64,000 bases of DNA, from assembly GCA_965153455.1 (NCBI GenBank), contig OZ234500.1, positions 5,146,001-5,210,000 of the forward strand, written 5' to 3'. How positions within the stretch are numbered: position 1 is the first letter of the stretch; each line of letters opens with the position of its first letter. Shown here piece by piece: positions 44,233-56,979 of this stretch. Both the position numbers and the translations under genes were made by a program. The notes beneath the pieces were generated by a model. The model was not told the DNA's origin. It did not search any database and saw only the letters and a program-made list of their open reading frames with translations. The stretch is from Sphagnum compactum. Lineage: Eukaryota; Bryophyta; Sphagnopsida; Sphagnales.

Positions 44233-45401
44233 CGCCAGGGTGAACTAGCACTTATAGTTGTCAGGTGTATTTTTCACCTTCATTAGTGAGGCTTCTATTA
44301 TTAAGTTGCTATTTTTAACTTGGAAATGGTTAAATTTGAATTTAAAGACCCTGGTTTAGACTAGAAAATCAATGAACTTAAGAAGCAACCCAATGGTTAA
44401 ATTTGCATATAAGAAGCAACCCAAACAAATAATCTTGAGGTTTTTATCAGTTTTGTGTGGTTCTTTGATTTTGTTAATAACCACCAGTTCCAGCTTTTCA
44501 AAATTGTAAGAAAATTATGGGTTTTTTTTTTTTTTGCAGAATATTTAGAATCACAGATCCACCTGCAGGTCCAGTATTTGGAAATTTTTCAAAATGGAAA
44601 GAAACTCCAAATCTAGGTTTTTGAAAAATCTATGAGAATTGATGATTTTCATGAGAGAAAAATGATGATTTTAAAAAAAAGAGACAACCACCCAACACTT
44701 GTTTTTAGCATGCTACTAATGTAGATGATGCAAGTTCACCAAAAGCCACCTACCCAACCTTGGGTAAACCAGCACCTACATTGGTACCATGGTTAATATC
44801 CTCAAGTTTTTGGGTTTGCTTCAAAAGCATTATAAATATCTCGTCCTAAGACTAAATCAGGGTACCCACCTACCCCATTTCCCCAAAAACAATTTCACCT
44901 TCTGATTTCATTAGGCTTTTTACACTATTTTGGCCATGGAATAAGTAAATGACTTAAACTAGTGTAGGAACATGTGAATTTCTTGAGTACAATTGAAACC
45001 CATTTCCTTATTAATGTGCAATTGATTGAAAAGGGTGAAGTTGAACCCTATTAGGATATATAAGACAAGGGCTTGTTTGTGCATGAAACTTAAGGTGTGT
45101 AGACTCTACTAGAGCTGCCTAAAACCAAAAGACAATTCTTTGGCCTTTTCTAGACTTGGCACTCTTTCAGGTTTAGTGCACATTTTCCTTGTCAGATTTT
45201 ACCAATGAGAGGTTTAACACATTAGGGTTTTTTCAAAAAATCCCCATTGTGCTTTTGTGCTGATGGGTGCTCACTATTTGGTGGGACATTGGTTCTTTCT
45301 TTTTGTTCCTCCCTTTCCCCTTCAGGGTGAGTGTTTTTCCTTTTGTTTAAGTTTGGCAAACGTTTTATCACAAAAGACAAGCCTTGTGCTTGCCAATTTT
45401 G

Positions 45402-45456
45402 ATCAAGTCTTCACATAATATGCTACCTTTGTGGCTAGGATATGTGAAGACTTGAT
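45402..45456. repeat. Perfect 16-bp hairpin
   Basis: ATCAAGTCTTCACATA (45402-45417) and TATGTGAAGACTTGAT (45441-45456), 23-nt loop. Confidence 0.85.
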
Positions 45457-45882
45457 TAAACTAGAGTTTTTTATTTTCAAATAAGCCAATATGAAAGTTC
45501 AATCTGCAATATTATTTATTCGACCAATAAATATTGTGATATATAACATATTCATTCCAATACTCGTTAGGAGTTGTTGTTTGTCAATTTGGCAAGAGGT
45601 TAGAGGGGGAAGTTAAAAACATTATGATTCCTTCTTAATTTGGTGACTTACTTGTTCGAACTTGTTCTCTAAATATGGTGACTTTAGATTATTTTTTCCT
45701 CGTAATGTGGCAACTTGAGCCCATTTTTTTCAAAAAAAATTCATTTGTACTTTTTTGCACATTCTTTTTTTTCTCATCAAGTTGTAAAATATTGCCTCCA
45801 AAGGAATTGCTTGTTATTATTGATCCTTTCTCTAGTGACCCTATTTTTCTCAATGAAGTAAATTTTCCAAAAATAGATATTC

Positions 45883-46150
45883 AGAAAATGAAATGGTTTT
45901 TGGAGGTTTTCAATCACCAAAAGTGAGAAATAAAAAATTAAATTTGTTAAATTTCTACATTTAATTGAATTTTAGTGTGTACCCAAAAATATGATGATTA
46001 ATGATTTTTATTTCATGTTTCGTATACTTCATATTTAATATATGACCAAATTTGGCTATATCTTCCTAAGGATGATTAACATGTTTTCTATAGCTTCCTA
46101 TGGATAATTGCCACTTTGGCTACAAATAAGAATTCTTAAAAAGAAACATT
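45883..46150 (+). repeat. Dispersed repeat also present in the TBL intron
   Basis: Shares with 53300-53525 the ordered blocks GAAAATGAAATG, TTTCAATCACCA.AAGTGA, ACTTCATATTT, CCAAATTTGGCTA, ATCTTCCTA, ATTGCCACTTT and AATTC.TAAAAA. Diverged, no terminal structure seen. Confidence 0.65.
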
Positions 46151-47530
46151 ACTCCACTGGTTGTATTCATACCATTATCTGAAAATTACAGACTTCATAT
46201 AATAATAGTAAAAAAATTGACAATTTGTCTAATACCCATATCATTCAGATCTTAAAATTTGTTGGAGATTTTTATACCATTATCATATTGGTATATGATA
46301 AACTACCCTAGTACCTTGGCCAATTTGACACAAATTAATTTTTTTTTTAAATGTTGAATTTTCAAAAATTATTTCTTCCAAATCAAAAAATATTGTCAGC
46401 AATAATAGTGAATATTTAAAAATATTTCATTTGTTGAAATGAAATTTTCAAATTAGTTAATTATTCAACAAACATGTGTTGAAAGAAATATTAGCCAAAG
46501 TACTACGGTATATGGTTGCCCAACTTTGGTTGTTACCTACAAACAAAATGAAATAAATATTTCAACTTCAATGGTTTGCAATAACATCTAACAAATTTGA
46601 CAATCTCATTTCAATAAACACATTTATTATTGTACCTTAAATGTGTATCATAAAAACCAACCTCCTCACATATGATAGGGGCACAAATACTCATCTTAAG
46701 CCGCGTCATGTGTTTCCTTTATACGGGGATATCGAAAGGGGGAAGAGAATTTTACACATTATAGGAAACTTGATGAAGGGTGTTGAAGAAAACAATAGAG
46801 AATCCCAAAAGCCAACAATAGCACTTCCCTCCCATGTACCCAATAGTTTAGTGTCCTTGACAAGGGTTTGGTCAAGTTTCAAGGAGGTAAAGAATACTTG
46901 GCACCATAAATATGAAATTGGAGACGAACCTTATAAGAGAATTGGAAATGCCCATTTTATTAGATTATTGATTGATTTCCCAAAGTTTTAATATTTGAAA
47001 TTGTCACAACAATTGCATAAGACTATATGAAACAATTTTAAATTTGTTTAAATGTTAACTTTATTTTATTATGTTTCAATTTTAAATAATAACATTGTGT
47101 AGGCATCGAGTGCCTTATCATATTAGTTATTTGTTCAGAAAAATATGACAATTATATATATGATGGTTTTTTATGGTTAAAAACCTTGTCATGTCACATA
47201 TCCATGGTGGTAGTGAGCTAGTTATTTGAATTTTCAAAGTGTTGGTATCTAGGGGGATTTACTCTTTGCATACTTTTATCAAACACAGTGCGAAATAAAG
47301 AGGTATTTTGGGGTATGCTATTAAATAATAGAATATTAATAAAAATATTTTTATAAAATTGAAAATATTCTAGATATAGTTTAGATAGATTTTACTATTC
47401 CAATTCTAAGTACCCTACTTACATTTAAGTAAATTATAGTGTTTGTTGATTTCAAAAATTTGCATTTTATATTGTTTTGCACATTGTTTGGAGAAAAAAA
47501 ATGGGAGTACCTTTCCTTAAGTTGGAATGA

Positions 47531-47565
47531 GTAGGAATGTGGTTAGTTTAAGTCCACATTCCTAC
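47531..47565. repeat. Perfect 12-bp hairpin
   Basis: GTAGGAATGTGG (47531-47542) and CCACATTCCTAC (47554-47565), 11-nt loop. Confidence 0.8.
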
Positions 47566-49630
47566 TATTATGTGAATGATAAATGAATTGGAAACATATG
47601 AAATTAAATCTAGGTTAGCCAAATTCATGGACATTTCATTAATTTTTTGTGCTATGCTCAATGTCCTGCAAAATCTAAATATTTATCACTCGGCACAAAA
47701 TTAATGGCCACATCTTGCACACAAAATTTTGAAAAACTCTAAATTTGCTTCCAGAAAAGCAAGAGCACCTTCACCACAATGCAAATTACCACTAAATCAA
47801 GCTATTTTGGGGGTATAACATATCATACCCATGACTAGATGGGAAGTGGTACAAACTACAAAACTTGCACCCACACTAGCCAATGCAATTAATATATGGT
47901 TAATGTAGAGCTCGTAGTTGTTTGGAAGATCACAAATGATCACCAATGACACATGCCCAAGGTACCAAAAGTTCATACTTGAAAACCTTAAGCATTTGTA
48001 GAAACTTCATCTTATGTGTGCTTGAATATGTAAATCTAAAATACCAGTTGTTCAAACACTAGACTCTCCCAAAAACATGCCCTTATCCTCCCAAAATGGC
48101 CAAAGCAACTAAAATACAATGAATGTGAAAGATACCTTCACATAAAACTTAGGACTACAATCAAAATGCTTGACTTTCACAATATAAATTTGCAAGTAGC
48201 AAGAACACTAACTTGGTTGCACATCAAAACCTTGAACCCACTCATCAAGTGCAAGACAAAACTTGAGAGGTTATGCTTGACCCAAACTTTTGCCATGATA
48301 AAATCACATTCCTAGGGCATGTCTCCATGCATTGTAGAGAGTGTGAAGTTATTATTGCACTACTTTTTTTGTCAACTAGTTCACTTGTGCAACATGTTCA
48401 TTAGATGTCTTTGCTTAACTCCTTGCATACTTTTAGTTGTATCCACATAACAAAAAGCCTTGTAACCAATCGAATCACATTGCCCAATATACAAGTGAAC
48501 TACAATTGCAAATGACATACAACTTACATCTCTTGAAAGACATCCGTTGAGATTTAATTTTTTTTCTCCATTTGCTTATTCTCCACCTCACACAAACCTT
48601 AATTTGTGTGTCACCCTAGTGCTCCAACATCATGTCCATGTTTCCTTTTTTTTTTACACCCCTTGCATTTTTGTCGTTGACATGTTGTGTCACAATTGCG
48701 TGCTCATGCTTGTGCTCGTCTTCCACCTTTTCAAACATCACTTATAAGCTTTTGGGTCCAATTAGGGTATATAGAATTTAACTTGGGATATAATCATCAC
48801 TTATTCTCAAGTAATGGTTATTTTAAGTTGATGTTAATTTTTTAAACAAACATGTGCAAGAATATTCCTAATGTATTATGAGAACATTTGAATAAATTTG
48901 AAATAAATCTAATGAAAGTGAAATGTTTTAAAATTCTCACATTTAAAACAATATACCTAGTTTTTTTTATACATTTAAAAAAATTAAAAACATTTTTTGA
49001 GGTCATAAGATAGTTTTTAATTTATCAGTTTATAAATCATAATTTTAAAATATTCCCTAAAACCTTTCGCTTTATTAGCCCATGGCCTCCTAAGGTTCCC
49101 AGCATCTTCATTTATTTGAAATTATGACCCTAGGAAAAGAAGTGAGTACATACCCAAGTTGATAACCACCTTGGAGTTCAATGTCCATGTTTTTAATACT
49201 TGCACGACATTGAAAAAATTCAAAACCAAGGCCAATAACATGTGGAATTGTCAATTTTTAAGTGGGAAGAAGCAAGGAAGGGTACTAAGGTGCACATGAT
49301 GCTCAAAGGACTTGAAAATGGAGGATTGGATCACCTTCATGAGTACCCATGGCAATTTGGATGACGGTGATGATGGCTTTCTGAAAATGATCATGACCAT
49401 ACAATTGGGGATTATTTGAAACCAAAAAAATATGGAGAAATTAAATTAGAGCTCTTGAAACAACTTGAAATTCTCAAAAAAACAATTTGGAATCCATGGA
49501 CACAAAATTGAAGACCTTCAACACACTAGGTAATTTATGACATTATAACCCACTCAAATCAAGACCAAAAATTTTAACATGTATTGTGAATTGAAACTAA
49601 CTTCATGCTTTTTTAAACTTTTCCATAAAG

Positions 49631-49758
49631 GAGAAGGGTAACCCTCTTGGCCCTTCCATGTTTTGAGGCACCTAGCTAGGCACATGGGTGGTAGGTAGCC
49701 CATCAAATGATGGGCACCAAAACAAAAACATGGAAGAATGGAGAGGGCTACCCTTCTC
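49631..49758. repeat. Foldback element, about 128 bp
   Basis: The outer arms GAGAAGGGTA.CCCTCT and TTCCATGTTTT pair with the right side ending GGGCTACCCTTCTC. Inside are the palindromes CCTAGCTAGG and GCCCATCAAATGATGGGC. No clear target duplication. Confidence 0.65.
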
Positions 49759-51558
49759 TTGTACATAAAGCATTGGCCTTTGTTTTTTTGTTTTTGTCTC
49801 TTTTTTCTCTTGCAATTTTCTTTTATTTTCTTCTTTTTCAAATTTTTGAAGTCTATCTATCTATTCCCTTCCCACCACTATCAATGGCTTTCTCTCATTT
49901 TTCAATATATTAAAAGCTCAGCTCACTTTTGTTTGGACATGTTGCATGTGATGTGATGATAGTGATCACAAAAGAGATCGTTGTTACTATCATCATGTTG
50001 CTATGTTGGAGAGAAAAAATTGTCAAGATGATGGTCTACAAAGTGGAAGAAATCTTCCAACCTGTAAGAGAGTGCTTTTAACGAGCTTTGTCCAAACATC
50101 CTTGTGATGCACTATGCAATTTTACACAAGGGTTGACTAATGTTCTTAAAAAATTAAATAAATACAATAAAAAAAATGATGTTTTAAACACCAAGAAGTA
50201 GGCAAGTGATAAATATTAATTCATGCTTTCCTAATGGCATGGATTCAAGCTCAACAAGAAATAGCCAAAATAAGCTCCCCACAAAGCCCGTTGAAAACAT
50301 TTAACGCCTATATTCGACTTGATAAATGGTCGTCAAATAACAAAGGGAAAAAAACAAAGGCAATCCTTTGTGGATGTGAAAGATATACCTTGTGCACATA
50401 AGTTATTCAAAAGTAAACCCTATTATCCAATTGCGGGCCTCTCATCAGAAAAGAAAGAAGGAAAGAAAATGGTCCAAAAAAAAAATTCTTGAAGAAATTT
50501 TTTTAGCTGGTGTAACTTTTTACTTTTTTTTCCTTTTATTCTTTTGGACTACTAGGCTACCTTACTCTAAGGTCAGTTTCGTCATTAAATTAAATTCTCA
50601 AAATAGTGAAATGCAATTTTGTGAAAATATGAAATTGACATGTTGAAAATCATCATAATTTATCATAGGCTACATTCTGAATAATTTCACTACTCATATC
50701 ACAATATTATAATCAATTATGGGGAAAAATATCAAAATTTAAAAACGAATTCATTTTTTGGAAAAAATAATAATTATTCGTTTTGTCAATGTGGAAACTG
50801 ACCCTACACTTGGGTAATATATTAAGCTACATTTGTAAAGGAATTAGGAAGATTAATACTTTGGTTAACTTTTGGTTAACTTTTGGTTAATACTTAATTT
50901 ACAATTGTCCACGAACAGACAAGGTGGATTCTAAAATCGGAATCTGCAGTTTCTAAGGAAGGTACTCTCTGTCGGATCCCCAACACGTGGCGGAACGCAC
51001 GTAGCCGATTCCGATCGGAATCTGCATCACAGAACGCCGGAAACTGTTATAGACTCAACCGGTTCCTGTCTTCCCCCTTCGCATTCCACGTGACCGTAAT
51101 TTCCCTTCGTCGCCGCTCGGCCGCACCGAGCGAGCTCTGCGCGCGGTCGACGGAAGGATCCCGTGGGATGCATTTGTGAGGACGCGAGCTTCCAGCGTTG
51201 CCGGTGCGCCGCCGAGCGCGCCTTTTCCTCCCACACTTTCCTCTCTCTCTCTTAAACAAGCTTAAATGCGTTTACTATGGACTGTAGCGGCGATTGATGC
51301 ATTCCCAAAAGCAGTTCTGCGAACTCCAGCTTTTCATTCTACAATAATATCAAGATGCCGCATGCAACCGAAAGAAGTCTTGCAGCAGATGGAGCTCTAG
51401 CTTCAACTTTGCATTGCAGGAAATCATGCACACAGATATGGCTGCACTAATTGGTGAATCCTCAGTGATCACGAGACTTGACGCGTTAATTTGAGAAGTG
51501 GAGTCGAGTCGAGTTCGCTGGAGAGAGGTGGGTGCTGCTGCTGCTGGCGGCGGCGGCG
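49759..51558 (+). promoter_or_regulatory. Upstream region of the TBL gene
   Basis: AT-rich until about 50,900, with a threefold 11-bp repeat of TTTTGGTTAAC (50858-50890), then GC-rich towards the gene. A G-box CACGTG lies at 50984-50989 and the perfect palindrome GATTCCGATCGGAATC at 51007-51022. A CT-rich tract at 51240-51253 may mark the 5' leader. No clear TATA box. Confidence 0.45.
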
Positions 51559-54500
51559 ATGGAGCCGTATATGATCCGGAGTAGCTATAAAGGAGGAGGA
51601 GGAATAGGAGGAGGATTGGGACCGATCTGTTGGACGTGGCGAGCGAAGTCGTCGTTGCTGTTCCTGACGGCTATGGTACTTAGCATGATGTTTATAATGG
51701 GTTGGGAAGCTGCGCCTCTTTCGATCCTCTTGTTCGGAATCCCGGCACGTGCTGAAGACTCGATTCCAGCTGCTGCTGTTGCTGCTTCTTCTTCCCGCGG
51801 TGGGTAAATTATCCCTTGTTCATTTGAATATAAATGCTTCTTGAGAATGCTGTCTCAGATGGTGAAGGTTTTTTTTCCGAACTGTGGCCGTCGAGACCCT
51901 GGCCGCAGAGAATATAAGGAAATTAGTTTCGTGGTGCGTCGATAAACATAACTCAGAAATGAATACGAGACAATAGTTTAATCTTCGTCGGCGGAGGAGT
52001 TCTTAGAGGGCTCGTAGAGATCCTTGGTAACTCTATACCAAGCCGCTAGCCAGCTCTATCTTGGGAAAACCGAATCCTCGAGAAGGTTCAGAATGTACAA
52101 GATCTAAACAGCAGCTGGTGAGTCTCGATCATCGACCCTGATGAAAGGGAAAACAACGCATTGCACTAGATCACGAAGATCTGAACCTGTTGGTTCCTGA
52201 CAAGATCGTGATGCAATAAAACTGTAGATTTACTGTCAATGTCTGGATGGGTGCCTTCCTGCAGCAGCTGCTGATGCTGCAACAACGTCACAATTAGCTG
52301 CAACTGCAGGAGGTCCAGTCTCCTGTGATTACTCTTCAGGAAAGTGGGTACCAGCTGATGATGCAGCAGCAGCAGCAGAAGGCTCAGCAGCAGCAGCCCC
52401 CCGTCCACTCTACTCCGGCAAAGAGTGCTCTGAAAGGTGGTCATGGCTTACGCCTGAATGGGCATGTGAACTGAACAACCGTCCTGACCTTAGCTATGAG
52501 CAATTCCGCTGGCAACCATCAAATTATGCCCAAGGCTGCGACTTGACTCCATTCCATGCTCATGCTTTCCTTGAAAGGTATGTCACTCTAGACTATTCTC
52601 ATGTCTAGACTACTAAGAACTTCTCCAGTCTATACATACATGAAAAGACAAATGTTAATTTGTCCTTTTTCTATATTCATGTTGGTGGGTAGAGGAAAAG
52701 AATGAGCACATAGTTATTAGAAAAAGAATGAGATAGTTAAGTTTTCATATGATCCTTCACATTTCAGTTAGCTAGAATTGTCAATGGATGAGCCATTCAA
52801 AAGATTATGCAAAATCCTCCCTTTACCAGCTTCAAGAAAACTTGTCCTGCAACATACACACACACACACACACACACACATATGAGTCCACAGTTGGTCA
52901 TGAATATATTCTCACCATAGTTGATCTTGTCTGATCTGATCTCAGACTAATTCTTTGCAATAGACTCTCTGGTTCCAGATCTAAATATTCAGCGATAATA
53001 TTCATTTTATTAGCGCGGTTTCTTTTAGCATCTGAACAGCAATAATATCAATTTTTGTTAGTGTGGTTTCTCATTTTTAAGGTGTTTGACTTGTTTTTAT
53101 CTTGTCTTTTATGCTAGCATCATGTAATCTCCAGAAGAACATAATGTTTGTGAACTTTTTTTTTAATATTGACATAGTTGAAGTTCAGAAACACCACATT
53201 CAGCAGAAAACAAGCAGTATTGGGCATTGGCTTCTGAGCAGCCTTTTTTTTTTATTGGCAAAATTTCATCAAAAGGCGAAACTGAAAATTAAAGAATTTG
53301 AAAATGAAATGATTTTGGAGTGCTTTCAATCACCAGAAGTGATTTGGTTTTGAGTGTGTAACCAAAAATATAAAAGGATGATTAAAGAGTAACTGTACTT
53401 CATATTTGGTTTATAGCCAAATTTGGCTAATTTATCTTCCTAGAGAATATTGCCACTTTTTCTACATGTTTCCATGGATGATCTCCACTAGATTGACTGC
53501 AAGTGAAAATTCCTAAAAATATAACACTGCAAGTTCTAAGTGTAGTTTGTTTAGCAATTGACTTCTTCATGTTTTGGGTTCTTCATATTTCTTCATATTA
53601 TGGAATTCAACTTTGTGAAATTTTCTATTAATTTATTGGCAATGTGGTTTGAAGTTCAAAAAGCATCACATAATTCTGGAAAATAGTATAATATTTGTGC
53701 CAATATTTTTTGTTCACCCTAGTAGTGTGCTTAATTCAGCTGTTTTACAATTCTGTATGTTGGGTTTTGTGCAGGCTGAGAAACAAGGTGCTGGCATTTG
53801 TGGGGGATTCACTTGCACGGCAGCAGTACCAGTCACTGATGTGCATGATCACAGCAGGAGGCAAGGATGATCAGATCAACATGGTGGTAGAAGATGTGGG
53901 ACCTGATTATGGATTTCAAAGAGCTAATGAGACAAGAAGAGCAGCTGGGGTAGCAAATCACTTCAAAGCAACCAACACAACAATCATCTTCTACTGGTCT
54001 GTCACTCTTTGCCATGAGGAGACGTTACAGATTGAACTCACGAAAACCAAGCGGAAGACCTTGAGCTTGTCATCAGCAACAGCTGGCTCAGTTGCATTGC
54101 ACCTGGATCAACCTGTGCGCTTCATAAGGGACTACTTTGCGAAATTTGATGTTCTGGTGCTGAATTCTGGACATCACTGGAACAATGGCAAAATGCAACT
54201 CAATAAATGGCAATCTTATGTCAATGGCCATCCTGTAACTCCAACTGATGATTTGAATGTCATTTCCAATGCATACAAATTTGCTATGAATGCAACAGTG
54301 AGATGGGTAAGTGAGAGAATTGATAACACCACTAATCATAAGCAGGTGTTTTACCGCACAATTTCACCAAGACACTTTCGGAATGGGGATTGGAATACAG
54401 GAGGAACATGTGATAGCATCAGCTTTGAGGCCGACAAAAATGTTACTGTTCCTCAACAAGGGGTTATTGTCAGAGATTTGGTTGCGGAGAATGCAGTTGT

Positions 54501-54726
54501 GGGAACCAATGTACAATTGCTCAATATCACATTTCTGTCCCAATCGCGTGGTGAGGCACACATTTCCAAGTATGGAAGAAGCAACCATGCTACTCAAGAT
54601 TGTTTACATTGGTGCTTACCTGGTATTCCAGATACATGGAATGAAATTTTATTCACCCACATCTCTGATAAATACCAAGAACTTGCTAATTATACCTTTA
54701 ATGATCTTGATAGCTCTAGAAGTTGA
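51559..54726 (+). CDS. TBL: TBL/PMR5-type polysaccharide O-acetyltransferase, three exons, 501 aa
   Basis: Trichome birefringence-like (PC-esterase/DUF231) protein: a Golgi type II membrane protein that acetylates wall polysaccharides. Exons: 51559-51799, 52265-52577, 53775-54726; introns 465 and 1,197 bp; 502 codons including TGA. The start is the ATG of MEPYMIRSSYKGG; the upstream GTG in frame is not needed. A single membrane anchor (SSLLFLTAMVLSMMFIMG) follows a short cytosolic tail, then a low-complexity Ala-rich stem. The TBL domain has CDYSSGKWV, YSGKECSERWSWLTPEW and FRWQP. The PC-esterase domain has the GDS motif FVGDSLARQQYQSL at the start of exon 3 and the DxxH motif in QDCLHWCLPGIPDTWNEI near the end, giving the Ser and Asp/His of the catalytic triad. 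The Ala repeat in exon 2 is a GCA run. The substrate polymer is not predictable. Confidence 0.93.
52855..52881 (+). repeat. (CA)n microsatellite in TBL intron 2
   Basis: About 13 CA units. Confidence 0.95.
53300..53525 (+). repeat. Dispersed repeat in TBL intron 2
   Basis: Diverged copy of 45883-46150, same orientation; the matching blocks are listed there. Confidence 0.65.
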
Positions 54727-56979
54727 GAAGAAATCCACCAAGTCTAGATCATAAAATTCATGTAGTTCTAAGATTCTTTTCTTTTTTTTCTCTCTAGTCC
54801 CAGGAGTAAAATTGAACACAATGTGTCCCTTCAAAAATAAGGGTTTAGGGTTTGTGTGCAATCCCAATTTGTGTTGCACAAATCATGACAATTTTTGACA
54901 ATTTATGTTTGGACCAGCTGCAATTTCAAATAAGCTGATGCTTCCCAAAAAAACGTTAGAGGCATTTTATATGACCAACCCACATGACGGAGGTTATGTA
55001 TATAATTTTTGAACATTCCAGCAGGCATTTGGAATAAATACAGTAATATGTCCCAAGTTCAAAAAATTAGTAATCGGAATTTTTGGGTTGAATGAGGGTG
55101 AAATAAATTCACGGCCAAGATTTTTAGTGTAGATTCAGGAGAAGTAAGGAAAATGTTAGTGATAATGGGAATTTTTTCTCCATGTTTTGCGTGCTTGAGC
55201 TCAACATCATTGCTGAGATGCTGCAACTTGGTTTCACAAACTTGTATGGCACAACTTTCTGATCACATATCAATATGATTTCTCTTCACAACTCTCTTTG
55301 GATTGTCCCTGGACTTTCAAGTAATGAGAAATCCGGAGAACATCAGCAAAAATGAGAACTACATTCTGGAGACATCGAATGAATGCTCAAAAACCTTGAG
55401 GAAACACATTGAGGATGCATATAATGAAGTCCTAATTCAAACCCGGGCGCCGCCGCAACATTTGCTACTCACCCGATAAAACCGGTCACGCAGTACAAGC
55501 GCCCCTGCAACGAGACCGGCTGCAGCCGGTGGTGAAGTTCATCACAACCTTGCTAGCTTAGAAGCGCCCTGCAAATAGACCGGCTTCAGCCGGTGGTGAA
55601 GTTCATCACAGCCTTGTTAGCTGTAGAAGCGCCTTGTAAATTGACCGGCTTCAGCCGGTGGTGTAGTTCATCGCAGGCTTGCTAGCTGTAGAAGCGCCTT
55701 GTAAATTGACCGGCTTCAGCCCGTGGTTAGCGTTCATCACGACCTTTCTAGCAGTATGAGCGCCCTGCAAAAAGACCGGCTGCAGCCGGTGGTGAGCGTT
55801 CATCACGACCTTTCTGGCCGTGGTGAGGAGGAGGAGAGTAGCAGATGTTCGGAATCTATTGAATCCAAACTACGAAGCCCATGTCTTTGAAAACTATGTT
55901 TTGACTCCAAGAAATTGAAAATTCTTGCAGAGAAAAAGCTCGTCATAAATGGCATCTGGTGCAATTTTCCAACTTCCTTCTGCAATTTAGTTATTCTTCA
56001 ATATTAATCAGTTGAAAATTTGTGCACAATTGTTTGCAACTTTCATGAACCCTTTCGTGAATGGGTTTTGCATCATTAAGTTCCAAGTCTCTGCAAGGTT
56101 TTCACTTGTTCTCTAGTTTCTGGGGATTTTTTCATTTCTTCTTATTGTTTTGAGATTGGAATTCAAGCTAATTAATAGGTTCAACTTTTTTTATTCAGAT
56201 TTTGTTTTTAATTGAATCTAAATGGGTTTTTGCAGGTTCTTGTCTGCTGCCTTCTTTCCCATCTAAAGCTCTCAATGCCAATATAATTGAGATTTGCACC
56301 AAATGCAAAGTCTTATGTTTTGGGTTTTGTCATTTGAGATGATGGTCCAATAGACCCCTCTTCAATCAGCTTAAACAATTTTCACTTAAGGATTACATAG
56401 CCTGCAATTGCAAGGATGTCATGGAGTGAATTGATCATAATTCCCCTGGATCCAGAAATTTTGAAATTTCATCAATCTCTGATTCAACTTATAATCCTCT
56501 TGCAAGCTCAAGGAACAAGGTGACAAAATTTCAAGCAGAACCAAAAAAAACAACAACAAAAATAACAACAGTTTACAAAATGGCATGGCACCATCGCCTG
56601 CAAGTTTTGTGCCAATCCAAATTTAGGGTTTATGTGAAGATCATTCATAATGTCAAATTATTATCCTTGTGAATTCAGGGTTTCTGTAAAGATCATTCAT
56701 AATGTCAAATTATTATTATGCTTGTGAACTCAATGAAAAATCATTGGGAATTTACCTCTTTTGAGCACAATGAGAATGTCATTTACTTTTCATGAATTTT
56801 GCTCCCCATGAATCTGCAGGATGGTTCATTTCAGTTTTGACCTGACCCATCTAACTGAAATGAACATTATGGTGGATGGGAAAAAATATTAACTACATAA
56901 AACTGAGTTATTTTAGTGTGGGGAATTTTGTTTTAAGGTGGGCAGAACATACGGATGTCAAGTTATTCTAGTTTATCAG
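54727..56979. other. Region between TBL and the FTSH fragments
   Basis: Starts with the TBL 3' flank. Apart from the minisatellite at 55499-55826 nothing is recognised. Confidence 0.55.
55499..55826 (+). repeat. GC-rich minisatellite, five units of 65-67 bp
   Basis: Units start at 55499, 55564, 55629, 55694 and 55760. Each reads GCGCC.TG.AA...GACCGGC, then T(G/T)CAGCC(G/C)GTGGT, a GTTCATC.C block and a CTAGC or similar tail. Units 1 and 5 contain the perfect 16-bp palindrome ACCGGCTGCAGCCGGT. It stands out as a GC-rich island in AT-rich DNA. Confidence 0.92.

Larger units (their letters stand above)
42241..49630. other. AT-rich intergenic stretch
   Basis: Contains a 14-G run (43433-43446), the TACC/TACT microsatellite, several GTGAACCAGCAC-like motifs (43972, 44232, 44762), two hairpins (45402-45456, 47531-47565) and a dispersed repeat copy (45883-46150). 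No gene recognised. Confidence 0.55.

Noticed and set aside
46641-46991. Open frame of 116 codons, locally less AT-rich
   Set aside because: Reads somewhat protein-like (KEVKNTWHHKYEIGDEPYKR) but matches no family I know and has no neighbours or splice context; too weak to call.
51027-51259. Two overlapping Arg-rich minus-strand frames
   Set aside because: GC-rich TBL promoter DNA read backwards; no motif support.
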